In this document: one piece after another, positions 37,688 to 45,576 of the stretch
How the letters are laid out: every line of letters starts with the position of its first letter
Position numbering within the stretch: position 1 is the stretch's first letter
Assembly: GCA_944325685.1 (NCBI GenBank)
Contig: CALVBC010000003.1
Coordinates: 1-58,075 of the forward strand
Length of the DNA: 58,075 nt
Reading direction: 5' to 3'
DNA from: an uncultured Erysipelotrichaceae bacterium
GTDB lineage: Bacteria > Bacillota_I > Bacilli_A > Erysipelotrichales > Erysipelotrichaceae
Notes under the pieces: model-generated
The model's database searches: none
Told to the model about the DNA's origin: nothing
What the model saw: the letters and a program-made list of their open reading frames with translations, nothing else
Made by a program: the position numbers and the translations under genes

Positions 37688-38059
37688 ATGGAAGCGATAT
37701 TATCATTTTTAAGGCTTATCAATCGATATATACCCTATGTATATATCATCATCGGGATCATCTTGATCATCTATTTGATCAAATTATCCCTGTCTTTAAA
37801 AGCGGCTTATACAAAATACGATGAACTAGAAAAAAGGATCATCGATATCAAAGACAAAGTGGTGATCATCGATATCAAGTATCATGCGATCATAAACAAA
37901 CTAAAAGACACCTTCTACAACATCCTCAAAGCAATGGCCCTTATCAAGGTCATCCAATACAAGCTCAATAAAAACAAGCGCGAAAAGATCAAGGAAGCCA
38001 TAAAGAAGGATAAAGACTATCAAAGGTATCAAAGATCTGTTGATCGCTTATTATCTTAA
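37688..38059 (+). CDS. Small membrane protein with cytoplasmic coiled coil
   Basis: A 123-residue protein of unknown family. One strong transmembrane helix (about 12-36, YVYIIIGIILIIYLI) is followed by a highly charged helical region (AYTKYDELEKRIIDIKDKV and a Lys-rich tail), giving a single-pass anchor with a probable coiled coil. It lies seven bases after yigZ on the same strand and may be leaderless or in the same operon. A terminator follows it. Confidence 0.65.
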   Translation: MEAILSFLRLINRYIPYVYIIIGIILIIYLIKLSLSLKAAYTKYDELEKRIIDIKDKVVIIDIKYHAIINKLKDTFYNILKAMALIKVIQYKLNKNKREKIKEAIKKDKDYQRYQRSVDRLLS

Positions 38060-38093
38060 AAAAGCACGTTTATCTAGATGACGTGCCTTTTAT
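38058..38093. terminator. Bidirectional terminator
   Basis: Stem GCACGT/ACGTGC with flanking AAA and TTT runs, between the convergent small membrane gene and the 151-residue protein gene. Confidence 0.75.
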
Positions 38094-38102
38094 AATGGTC
38101 TA

Positions 38103-38558
38103 TCATTCACCAGCGATCTCGGTATATATCTCCTGATAGTAGTCACTATCACAAGTATAGAGCTTATCATTATAGCTCATGATCTGATGATCACTGAATA
38201 AGGTGATATTATCTATTTTGTCATCGATATGGAATATCGAGATATTCATGATACCACTAGAATAAGGATAAGTATTATCATAGCCAAAGATATTCTCATA
38301 AATATACCTAATATCGTTATGATAGGTAATATCATTTATCATGTTGATGGTGTCTTTCTCTTTATCCATCACATCTTTGTCGATGATCTTAGCGATATGT
38401 TCAGTATCTTCACTACCATCAAGATCAAATACACTTACATCTATTACCACCCTATCTATATTTTGGCTATCAATATGGACTTTCTTCGGCAAGAAAAACA
38501 GGGTGATACATATCACGATAATAGCTATCACGATGATGAGTTTCTTTTTGGATGACAT
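38103..38558 (-). CDS. Membrane-anchored extracytoplasmic protein, unknown
   Basis: A 151-residue protein with an N-terminal basic segment (MSSKKK) and one transmembrane helix (about 7-24), then an acidic, Ile/Asp-rich outer domain. No lipobox cysteine or known motif is present, and I do not recognise a family. AGGAG seven bases before ATG supports the start. It is a single gene located just downstream of a long inverted repeat. Confidence 0.6.
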   Translation of the reverse strand: MSSKKKLIIVIAIIVICITLFFLPKKVHIDSQNIDRVVIDVSVFDLDGSEDTEHIAKIIDKDVMDKEKDTINMINDITYHNDIRYIYENIFGYDNTYPYSSGIMNISIFHIDDKIDNITLFSDHQIMSYNDKLYTCDSDYYQEIYTEIAGE

Positions 38559-38593
38559 ATCTTTCTCCTATAAGATCTGATCATAACATGCGC

Positions 38594-38643
38594 TATTTAC
38601 ATCCTTGCCTCAACTTTGATATTTTGAAGCAAGTATGTAAATA
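38594..38643. repeat. Long imperfect inverted repeat
   Basis: Two 20-base arms, 38594-38613 and 38624-38643, match as complements at 18 of 20 positions around a 10-base loop. The outer part is TATTTACAT/ATGTAAATA. It has no T-run, lies after the SIS-gene terminator and upstream of the 151-residue protein gene. Confidence 0.75.
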
Positions 38644-38663
38644 CATCTTTAAATATCGACCGC

Positions 38664-38690
38664 TAAAAAATGCCCTATAAGGGGCATCCT
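38664..38690 (-). terminator. Terminator after malQ-SIS operon
   Basis: Stem ATGCCC/GGGCAT followed on the minus strand by TTTTTT. Confidence 0.85.
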
Positions 38691-38712
38691 TTATAAGATC
38701 GTATACTGAGCT

Positions 38713-39417
38713 TTAGATCCTATTTAAACGATCAGCATATAGCTTTTCTAAGGCTTCGTTTTTCTCACGCATACCATCGATATTCTGTGATTGGTATACC
38801 TTAGGTTCTTCCCCTTTTTCGATCATCATCTGCATCGCTCGATACATCGTGGCTTGGATGACGATACTAGTGGTGATCATACTAAGACCGATGACCTTAG
38901 AATCAAAGCCCTCAAGATCGATACAACAATCCCCAAGTGGTGTACAGTTATCTAGGATATAGTCAGCTACTTCATATAATTTCTTACCACTTGAGTGTTT
39001 AGCCGTTAAGGTCTTAGAAGCTTCTAAGGCGGTGATCGCTACGACCTTAGCGCCCTTTTCTTTAGCGGCTAAAGCGATCTCAACACACAGTGGATTCCTT
39101 CCACTATTAGAGATGACAAAGACGATATCACCTTTTCTAATATCGACCTTTTTCATATAGGTCGTACCAACACCTTCAACAGTCTCATATTGACCCATGC
39201 TTGGCTCATTCAATCTTTTAGTTGGGATAAAGCCTCCAGCTCGATGACATATCTCCATCGCTCCAGCTAAGCTATGGCCACTGCCCCAGGCTTGTAAGAT
39301 ACCACCATCATCGATACATTCAACGATGGCTTTGGCGACCTCTTCGATCGCTTCCTTTTGGCTTTCTTCGATCTCTTTGTTTAGATCTTCGACATAAGTA
39401 AATACTGGATTACGCAT
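38713..39417 (-). CDS. SIS domain sugar-phosphate-binding protein
   Basis: A 234-residue SIS-fold protein of the UPF0309 type, related to phosphosugar isomerases. The sugar-binding loops are visible as GSGHSLAGAMEICHRAGG and VISNSGRNPLCVE, then a second SIS strand set (VVAITALEASK). Substrate and reaction are not known. GGAGG precedes the ATG. It follows malQ after 8 bases, so the two form an operon, perhaps in storage or dietary polysaccharide use. Confidence 0.88.
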   Translation of the reverse strand: MRNPVFTYVEDLNKEIEESQKEAIEEVAKAIVECIDDGGILQAWGSGHSLAGAMEICHRAGGFIPTKRLNEPSMGQYETVEGVGTTYMKKVDIRKGDIVFVISNSGRNPLCVEIALAAKEKGAKVVAITALEASKTLTAKHSSGKKLYEVADYILDNCTPLGDCCIDLEGFDSKVIGLSMITTSIVIQATMYRAMQMMIEKGEEPKVYQSQNIDGMREKNEALEKLYADRLNRI

Positions 39418-39425
39418 ACTTCCTC

Positions 39426-40892
39426 CTAATATCTGGCATAGATATCCATCATATAAGCGAGTCTTTTCGCTAAAGGCTTAGTAAATGATCCTCTTTTAGC
39501 CCGCCACTTCCAATTGCCACTAGAAGTAGCTGGTGTATTCATCCGTTTATCGATATCTAATAGGTCTTGGGCTTGGGTGATGACGATATCACTGACACTA
39601 GCCCATAGGGTCTTTAATAGACCGATACGGTAGTTCTTTTTATCTATATTTAAATAATCAAATAGATATCTCTTATCTTCTTTATCCATTTTTTTAAGCC
39701 AACCTTTGATCGTCTCATTATCATGCGTACCGATATAGGTGACACAATCCCTTATGAGATTATGCGGTAAGTAACTAGAATCACGACTATCATGCTCAAA
39801 GGCAAACTCTAATACTCGCATCCCCATAAAGCCACAACGCTCAAGCAATTCCCTAACATCATCAGTGATGACACCAAGATCTTCAGCGATGATATCAAGA
39901 TCACCATAGCGCTCTTTTAAACTTTCAAATAATGCATATCCTGGACCATCGACCCATACGCCATCACGAGCGGTCTTTTCGGTGGCTTTGATCTTGAAAT
40001 ATTGGACAAAACCGCGAAAGTGATCTAAGCGTACGACATCATAGAGGTGATTTTGATAGACGATACGATCACACCACCAACTATAACCATCCCTTTGCAT
40101 CTTATCCCAGTCATATAAGGGATTACCCCATAATTGACCATCAGGATCAAAGGCATCACCAGGAACACCTGCGATATACTCAGGCTTTTTATCATCATCT
40201 AATAAAAATAAGTCACTACTAGCCCATACATCAGCGCTATCTAAAGCACAATAGATCGGAAGATCGCCGATGATCTCCACATCTCTTTCATTGGCATAAG
40301 CCTTTAGATCATTCCACTGTTTAAAGAAGAGATATTGGATGACCCTATGATAATCGACGATATCCTTATGATCTAAATAAAACCTGATCAATGCTTTATC
40401 ATCATGATCTCTTAATACCTTAGGCCAATCTAGCCAAGAGCGCATATCATAGGTCTCTTTGATCGCCATATATAAGCTATAGTCATTCAACCAATAAGCG
40501 TTATTATCGATAAAGGCTTGATAATCTTCATCATTTATATCAAAACGACTATAAGCCTTCCTTAATACCTTAGCTCTTTCATTATAGATGACACCATAAT
40601 CAACTTCTTCATCAGTATATGACCATTTGATATCCTTATATTCACTTCTTTTTAATAAGCCATCTTCTTTTAATAGATCTAGATCGATAAAGTATGGATT
40701 ACCTGCATAGCTACTATATGACTGATATGGCGAATCACCATAACTTGTCGGTCCTAAAGGCAGTATCTGCCAATAGTGTTGTCTAGCTTCTTTTAAAAAG
40801 TCGACAAACTTGTAAGCTTCTTTGCCAAAGGTCCCGATACCATAAGGTGATGGTAGTGATGATATATGTAATAAGATCCCACTTCTTCGCAT
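39426..40892 (-). CDS. malQ: 4-alpha-glucanotransferase
   Basis: Amylomaltase (GH77) that transfers alpha-1,4-glucan segments between maltodextrins. The family motifs are complete: PLGPTSYGDSPYQS near the N-terminus, catalytic nucleophile region VRLDHFRGF, acid/base IIAEDLGVI and GTHDNETIKGW. The 488-residue length is normal. GGGGG precedes the ATG. It is cotranscribed with the SIS gene; no maltodextrin transporter or glgP is nearby. Confidence 0.95.
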   Translation of the reverse strand: MRRSGILLHISSLPSPYGIGTFGKEAYKFVDFLKEARQHYWQILPLGPTSYGDSPYQSYSSYAGNPYFIDLDLLKEDGLLKRSEYKDIKWSYTDEEVDYGVIYNERAKVLRKAYSRFDINDEDYQAFIDNNAYWLNDYSLYMAIKETYDMRSWLDWPKVLRDHDDKALIRFYLDHKDIVDYHRVIQYLFFKQWNDLKAYANERDVEIIGDLPIYCALDSADVWASSDLFLLDDDKKPEYIAGVPGDAFDPDGQLWGNPLYDWDKMQRDGYSWWCDRIVYQNHLYDVVRLDHFRGFVQYFKIKATEKTARDGVWVDGPGYALFESLKERYGDLDIIAEDLGVITDDVRELLERCGFMGMRVLEFAFEHDSRDSSYLPHNLIRDCVTYIGTHDNETIKGWLKKMDKEDKRYLFDYLNIDKKNYRIGLLKTLWASVSDIVITQAQDLLDIDKRMNTPATSSGNWKWRAKRGSFTKPLAKRLAYMMDIYARY

Positions 40893-40902
40893 AATTTCCC
40901 CC

Positions 40903-40933
40903 TAATAAAAATAGCCCGCATCTGTGGGCTATT
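40903..40933 (-). terminator. Terminator after divIC-like gene
   Basis: Stem AATAGCCC/GGGCTATT followed on the minus strand by TTTTATT; it includes the stop codon region of the divIC-like gene. Confidence 0.85.
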
Positions 40934-41306
40934 CTGTATCTGTAGTCGTTGTCGCAGATGGTGTCGGTGTTTCGCTTGGCTCTGGTTCAGTGGTGGTTGT
41001 CTCACTAGAACCTGGCAGATAAAAGATCTGCTCCCCATCTTTAGAAAACATGTAGTTGCCTCTAGCATATGTCGAGACATAATTTGGGTCTTCAAGCTTA
41101 TCGCGTTTAGAGATAAGTGAAGCATTCTCATCTTGCAGCTTTTGTAGCTCAGTCTGCGCTGCATCAGCCTGATTCTTGAGATCGATCATACCGATTACCT
41201 CAGCACCGACCCCATAAAGCAGATATATCGAAACACCTATGACGACGATCGAAACGATCTTGACTAGACTTTTTTTGACTTTTCTCTTCTTCTTTATTTC
41301 TGCCAT
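40929..41306 (-). CDS. DivIC/FtsB-type cell division protein
   Basis: Septum formation protein with the FtsB/DivIC layout: a basic cytoplasmic tail (KKKRKVKK), one transmembrane helix (about 16-36), an outer coiled coil (LKNQADAAQTELQKLQDENASL) and the short globular motif YARGNYMFSKDGEQIFYLP. A C-terminal tail of about 26 residues is made nearly only of Thr, Ser, Pro and Glu, which is unusual for the family. The start MAEIKKK follows TATAAT by exactly six bases, so the mRNA is likely leaderless. Confidence 0.88.
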   Translation of the reverse strand: MAEIKKKRKVKKSLVKIVSIVVIGVSIYLLYGVGAEVIGMIDLKNQADAAQTELQKLQDENASLISKRDKLEDPNYVSTYARGNYMFSKDGEQIFYLPGSSETTTTEPEPSETPTPSATTTTDTE

Positions 41307-41312
41307 ACTTTT

Positions 41313-41318
41313 ATTATA
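41313..41318 (-). promoter_or_regulatory. -10 element placing a leaderless start (divIC-like)
   Basis: Perfect TATAAT on the minus strand, preceded by TTG, six bases (AAAAGT) before the ATG at 41306. Confidence 0.65.
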
Positions 41319-41355
41319 CAAGAATATAGATGATTTTACCTAAATTTTACCTATA

Positions 41356-41664
41356 CTAGATCCATTTATGGCACTTTCGCTTTGATGATCGATCTATTTG
41401 ATCACATCTTTCATCGATAAGATCGTATTTTTTACCACGACCATTCTCAAGTTGTCTTATCCCTTTTAAAACATGTTCAACATTTGACGCCGAATAAAAC
41501 GGATCTAGAGACATATCGAGTGGTATCCTTTTCTCACGGCATATCTGTTTTGCGAACATCGTAAAAGCCACTTGTATCGTTAGGCCTAATTTATCACAGA
41601 CTTCTTCCATCCCTGCTTTTGTATCTTTGTCCAATTTAAAGTTGATATTTACGCTTTTAGCCAT
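41356..41664 (-). CDS. RelB/DinJ-type antitoxin, second orphan
   Basis: A 102-residue antitoxin-like protein with the ribbon-helix-helix SVNINFKLDKDTKAGMEEVC and the DinJ helix LTIQVAFTMFAKQI. The start MAKSVN is chosen with AAGGATGGTG upstream; four more codons are possible. The family usually ends soon after a GKK/HDLI-like segment, here KKYDLIDE, but this frame continues with a basic, Cys-containing stretch of 17 residues (to CHKWI), which looks like read-through into former intergenic or toxin sequence. No toxin gene follows; the next gene is divIC-like. Confidence 0.85.
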   Translation of the reverse strand: MAKSVNINFKLDKDTKAGMEEVCDKLGLTIQVAFTMFAKQICREKRIPLDMSLDPFYSASNVEHVLKGIRQLENGRGKKYDLIDERCDQIDRSSKRKCHKWI

Positions 41665-41703
41665 CTCTATCACCATCCTTGATGATATTACATGCCTTTA
41701 TAA

Positions 41704-41734
41704 AGTTAAAGAGCTCGTTTTTATGCGAGCTCTA
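41704..41734 (-). terminator. Terminator after feo operon
   Basis: Stem AGAGCTCG/CGAGCTCT with an 8-base loop and T-rich sequence on the minus strand. Confidence 0.7.
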
Positions 41735-41746
41735 ATGTAAATACGA

Positions 41747-41857
41747 TCAATGATGACATTCCTTATTTAAAGGACAATTCTGACATTTCTTGCGTTTTTT
41801 GATCCTATATAATGCATAGATGATCCAAATAGCTAATATGATGATAACGATATACAT
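41747..41857 (-). CDS. FeoB-associated Cys-rich membrane protein
   Basis: A 36-residue protein starting one base after the feoB stop. One transmembrane helix (about 2-16) is followed by a basic stretch and a cysteine cluster, CQNCPLNKECHH. This matches the small FeoB-associated cysteine-rich membrane proteins of Bacillota, thought to help FeoB in iron uptake. It completes a feoA-feoB-small protein operon. Confidence 0.82.
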   Translation of the reverse strand: MYIVIIILAIWIIYALYRIKKRKKCQNCPLNKECHH

Positions 41858-41858
41858 C

Positions 41859-43892
41859 TTAAATGATAAATAGTCCTATCTGATAGACTATAAGAGTGAC
41901 AAACCAAGCCGTAAGCAGTTGGAATAATGTACAAGCGATGGTAAAGCGCCATGAGCCTGATTCCTTTTTGATCGTGGCGATCGTCGCTGCACATGGGATA
42001 TATAGTAGGCAAAAGATCATAAGACATAAAGCATTCAAACTTGTAAAGCCGATACCGCTTAAGGCACTGGTGAATTCCATCATGCCACTAGCCGATGATG
42101 CATTGACGATACCGAATAGGACCGCCATACTGCTGACGACGACCTCTTTTGCTGATATCCCGGCGATAAGGGCCACGACAACTTGCCAAAAGCCAAGGCC
42201 GATCGGCATGAAGACCGGTACTAATATCTTACCGATATAAGCCCCAAAACTATCACCCATATCGCTTACTAAGCCACTTGGACCAAAGTTCAAGACAAGC
42301 CAGATTATGATGGTCGCAAGGAAGATCGTGGTACCAGCTTTTTCTAGATAGTCCTTTACCTTCTCAAAGACATAGATAGCTACTGTATGGGCATCAGGTA
42401 ATTTATATTCAGGTAATTCGATAAGTAGGTAATTAACTGATTTCCCTTTATCAAAGAGGTGGATGATAAAGGATGTGATGATCGCTACTAAGATACCGAT
42501 CAGATACATCGAATAAGCGACGATCATCGCTTTATCTTTAAAGAACATCTCGGCAAATAGGATATAGATCGTAAGCCTTGCGTTACATGACATAAATGGT
42601 GTCACTAACATCACCTTCAAGCGATCATGACGATCTTCTAAAGACCTTGATGCCATGATGGCTGGTACAGTACACCCAAACCCTAATAGCATCGGGATAA
42701 AAGCCTTACCACTTAAGCCCAATTTTGACATGATGCCTTCCATGATGTAGGCAACTCTTGCCATATAGCCACTATCTTCAAGTAAAGCTAAACACAAAAA
42801 CAAGATCAGGATATTCGGCAAGAAAGTGATGATAGTACCAACACCGGCGACGATCCCATCGATAACCAGTGATCTTAAAGTATCACCGGCGTTAATAAGT
42901 ACTAGACCACTATCGACGATATTTGATATCTGATCGATCAAGATCTCAAGATACCCCTTTAAAAAGTCGCCGACGGTAAAGGTCAAAAAGAAGACAAGGG
43001 CCATGATGAGAAGGAAGACTGGTATACTTGACCATTTATTAGTCAAGACTTTATCGAGCTTCTCAGTAAACTCATCGGTCTTTTCTTTATGCAATAGCAC
43101 TTCATCGATGACCTCTTCGATAAAGTCGTATTTCTGATTGATGATCACCGATTCATGACTTTCCTTTAAGAAAGGAAGATCTAATGGATATTTCTTGACG
43201 ATCTCTTGGTCATCTTCTAGTTCCTTGATGGCGATCCAACGCTTGTTTGTAGTATCGGAATACTTCTTATCCAGTTCATCGATGATCTCATCGATCTTAT
43301 CTTCGATGTCATCAGAATAGACCATCGTATATTCCTCATGGTGATCATGTCGGTGTTTAGAGACCTCTTTGTGTTCGTGGATCAAAGGATCGATCGGCGC
43401 ATCCTTGTGGTGGATAGCCGCATGGATCAAAGTATCAAGGCCTTTTCGTTTACGGGCTGATACAGGGATAACAGGTATCCCTAACATCTCTGGTAAACGG
43501 TGCATATCTATCTCCATGCCTCTTTTTTCAACGATGTCCATCATATTAAGGGCCATGACAACAGGTTTACCTAGCTCTAATAGTTGTAAAGTCAGATATA
43601 GGCTTCTTTCTAATGCTCCGGCATCGACGACATTGATGATCACATCGACATCATCTGAAAGGATGAAATTTCGCGATACCGTCTCTTCCATCGTATATGA
43701 TGTAAGGCTATAGGTACCCGGCAGATCGACAAGGTGGATATCTAAGCCGTGACGTTTGATCGATCCTTCGACCTTTTCCACCGTGACCCCAGGCCAATTG
43801 GCCACCTTGAGATTGGCTCCAGTATAGGCATTAAAAAGCGTGGTCTTACCACAATTCGGATTACCGATAAAACCGATCGTTAGGTCACTCAT
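41859..43892 (-). CDS. feoB: Ferrous iron transporter FeoB
   Basis: Membrane transporter for Fe(II) with an N-terminal GTPase. The G1 motif GNPNCGKT (10-17), G3 VDLPGTYSL and G4 ALNMMDI are clear, followed by a helical spacer with an unusual His-rich segment (HKEVSKHRHDHHEE, about 175-190). The C-terminal part contains the two Gate regions with the conserved GFGCTVPAIMASR. At 677 residues it is near the family norm. The His-rich insert could bind metal. It overlaps feoA by four bases. Confidence 0.96.
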   Translation of the reverse strand: MSDLTIGFIGNPNCGKTTLFNAYTGANLKVANWPGVTVEKVEGSIKRHGLDIHLVDLPGTYSLTSYTMEETVSRNFILSDDVDVIINVVDAGALERSLYLTLQLLELGKPVVMALNMMDIVEKRGMEIDMHRLPEMLGIPVIPVSARKRKGLDTLIHAAIHHKDAPIDPLIHEHKEVSKHRHDHHEEYTMVYSDDIEDKIDEIIDELDKKYSDTTNKRWIAIKELEDDQEIVKKYPLDLPFLKESHESVIINQKYDFIEEVIDEVLLHKEKTDEFTEKLDKVLTNKWSSIPVFLLIMALVFFLTFTVGDFLKGYLEILIDQISNIVDSGLVLINAGDTLRSLVIDGIVAGVGTIITFLPNILILFLCLALLEDSGYMARVAYIMEGIMSKLGLSGKAFIPMLLGFGCTVPAIMASRSLEDRHDRLKVMLVTPFMSCNARLTIYILFAEMFFKDKAMIVAYSMYLIGILVAIITSFIIHLFDKGKSVNYLLIELPEYKLPDAHTVAIYVFEKVKDYLEKAGTTIFLATIIIWLVLNFGPSGLVSDMGDSFGAYIGKILVPVFMPIGLGFWQVVVALIAGISAKEVVVSSMAVLFGIVNASSASGMMEFTSALSGIGFTSLNALCLMIFCLLYIPCAATIATIKKESGSWRFTIACTLFQLLTAWFVTLIVYQIGLFII

Positions 43893-44113
43893 AATACCTC
43901 CTTGACTTCGATATTAGTCGTTATATTGACACCTAAGGCAAAGCGTGTACCCCTGAGTTTGATGATCATGATACCCTTGCCCTTTTTATCGATGACATCG
44001 ATCTTAGTATCGCTTGTCATCCCTAATGCTTCAAGCCTTCGCTCTAGGCTAAATGGCAATACCATATCTTCAACGATATAGCTCTTATCTTTTTCTGCTA
44101 AACACAATTTCAT
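43889..44113 (-). CDS. feoA: FeoA family protein
   Basis: A 74-residue SH3-like cytoplasmic protein that acts with FeoB. It has the family pattern of an N-terminal strand with Cys (KLCLAEKDKSYIVED), the LERRLEALGMTSDTKIDVI core and the C-terminal RGTRFALGVN. GAGG precedes ATG. Divergent from the FUSC-like gene. No Fur box was identified with confidence. Confidence 0.93.
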   Translation of the reverse strand: MKLCLAEKDKSYIVEDMVLPFSLERRLEALGMTSDTKIDVIDKKGKGIMIIKLRGTRFALGVNITTNIEVKEVL

Positions 44114-44146
44114 ATCTTTCCTCTAACGAGGGATATTTTAATCACT

Positions 44147-44174
44147 TTGATGTTGGATGTATAGATGTTATTAT
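44147..44174 (+). promoter_or_regulatory. Promoter of FUSC-like gene (leaderless)
   Basis: -35 TTGATG (44147-44152), 16-base spacer, -10 TATTAT (44169-44174), then six bases and the ATG at 44181. This is the best case of a complete promoter in the leaderless set. Confidence 0.6.
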
Positions 44175-44180
44175 AGGGAT

Positions 44181-44681
44181 ATGAAGATCGGGATGCGCAC
44201 GATCAAGACCTGTATAGCGGTCTTTATCTGTTTTGTGATCGACATGATCAGAGGTGATGGTGTCCCTTTTTATGGTGCGATAGCAGCGATCTTGTGCATC
44301 AAAAAGGATATGGATGATTCTTTAAAGACGGGCAAAAACCGCCTGATCGCCACGATCATCGGCTGTATCGCTGGCGCTTTATTCCTCTTTATCGAACAAG
44401 AACTCATCCCTTTCAATAATGATCTAGTGCGTTATTTGATCTTATCTTTACTATTGATACCGGTGATCTATTTCTCTGTCATGATCAAACAACCAAACAG
44501 CACTTATCTATCTTGTGTTGTATTCTTATCTGTTACGATCAATCACGCTGATGAAACACCACTATCTTTCGCCGTTGATCGTTTTATCGATACATCGTTC
44601 GGGATCGTGGTAGCTCTATTTGTCAATTGGGCTTTGTTTTATGTGGTTGAGCGATTTAAAGGTCAAAAAGAAGATCATTAG
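44181..44681 (+). CDS. FUSC/ArAE-like membrane protein
   Basis: A 166-residue membrane protein with about five transmembrane helices that matches the N-terminal half of aromatic-acid exporter (ArAE_1/FUSC-type) proteins, with the signature IGMRTIKTCIAVFICF at the start and a CIKKDMDDSLKTGKNR loop. The family often has a further cytoplasmic domain, which is absent. The start is placed at MKIGMRT, six bases after a -10, rather than eight codons upstream. The 3' end overlaps the convergent kinase gene by 26 bases. Confidence 0.8.
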   Translation: MKIGMRTIKTCIAVFICFVIDMIRGDGVPFYGAIAAILCIKKDMDDSLKTGKNRLIATIIGCIAGALFLFIEQELIPFNNDLVRYLILSLLLIPVIYFSVMIKQPNSTYLSCVVFLSVTINHADETPLSFAVDRFIDTSFGIVVALFVNWALFYVVERFKGQKEDH

Positions 44682-45576
44682 GTATCTTACTGATACTGCT
44701 GATACCACCTTCATATTTACACGATATAGCTGAAGCTTTGATCGCCGTAATCGCGATATCATCGATATCAGCTTTTGTCAGGTTATCGATATCTTTATCG
44801 AGCAGTTTTGATATCGCTGTACCAAAGAAGATATCACCAGCTCCTGTCGTATCGACCACATCAACTTTTTGCCCTTCATATCGATATAATTCACCTTTAT
44901 ATAGAGTCATCGCCCCTTTATCACCTAAGGTTATAAAGACGATCTTCTTGTCTTTTAAAGCTTTTTTAGCTTTATCAAGATCACCATACATAAACGTGAC
45001 TTCTTCATCACTTAACTTTACGATATCGGCATATTCGATACTGCGCCTTGATAACTTCTTGATATCATCTTCATCATCCCATAGATTTAAACGAAGGTTA
45101 AAGTCAAAAGCGATGAGCTTTTCTTTCGCATACTCTAGCACATCAAAGAGCGTGTCGCGTATCGGACTTTTGGTTAAGGAAACACCACCAAAGTAGATGA
45201 TCTTATGATCATCGATAAAGCGATAGTCGATATCACCTTTTTCATACATCATATCCGCCCCTGGCTTTCGCGCAAAGCTAAATGAGCGATCACCATTTTG
45301 ATCGAGTAAGACGAAAGCTAAAGTTGTAAAATACCTGTCATCGATAAGCATATGACTGACATCGATACCCTGATCTTTTAAGGTCTTATATAATAGATGA
45401 CCAAACCCATCATCGCCAACCTTCCCACAAAAGCTGACATCCTTATTAAAATGAGCCAAAGTAGTTAAGAAGTTACAAGGTGCACCACCAGGATTGGCTT
45501 TAAGTAATGGGTAGCCATCATCATCGATCGTTAAAAAGTCGATCAGAGCTTCACCAAAGGCTAAGACGTCTTTCAT
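44656..45576 (-). CDS. PfkB-family carbohydrate kinase, fructokinase-like
   Basis: A 306-residue sugar kinase. The N-terminal motif GEALIDF and the substrate-binding NPGGAPCNFLTTLAHF resemble bacterial fructokinases, and the catalytic DTTGAGDIFFG with the base Asp is near residue 250. It shares one base with the stop of ugd upstream (TAATG) and is the last gene of the polysaccharide operon, though its sugar and any role in polymer synthesis are not known. Confidence 0.9.
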   Translation of the reverse strand: MKDVLAFGEALIDFLTIDDDGYPLLKANPGGAPCNFLTTLAHFNKDVSFCGKVGDDGFGHLLYKTLKDQGIDVSHMLIDDRYFTTLAFVLLDQNGDRSFSFARKPGADMMYEKGDIDYRFIDDHKIIYFGGVSLTKSPIRDTLFDVLEYAKEKLIAFDFNLRLNLWDDEDDIKKLSRRSIEYADIVKLSDEEVTFMYGDLDKAKKALKDKKIVFITLGDKGAMTLYKGELYRYEGQKVDVVDTTGAGDIFFGTAISKLLDKDIDNLTKADIDDIAITAIKASAISCKYEGGISSISKIPNDLLFDL

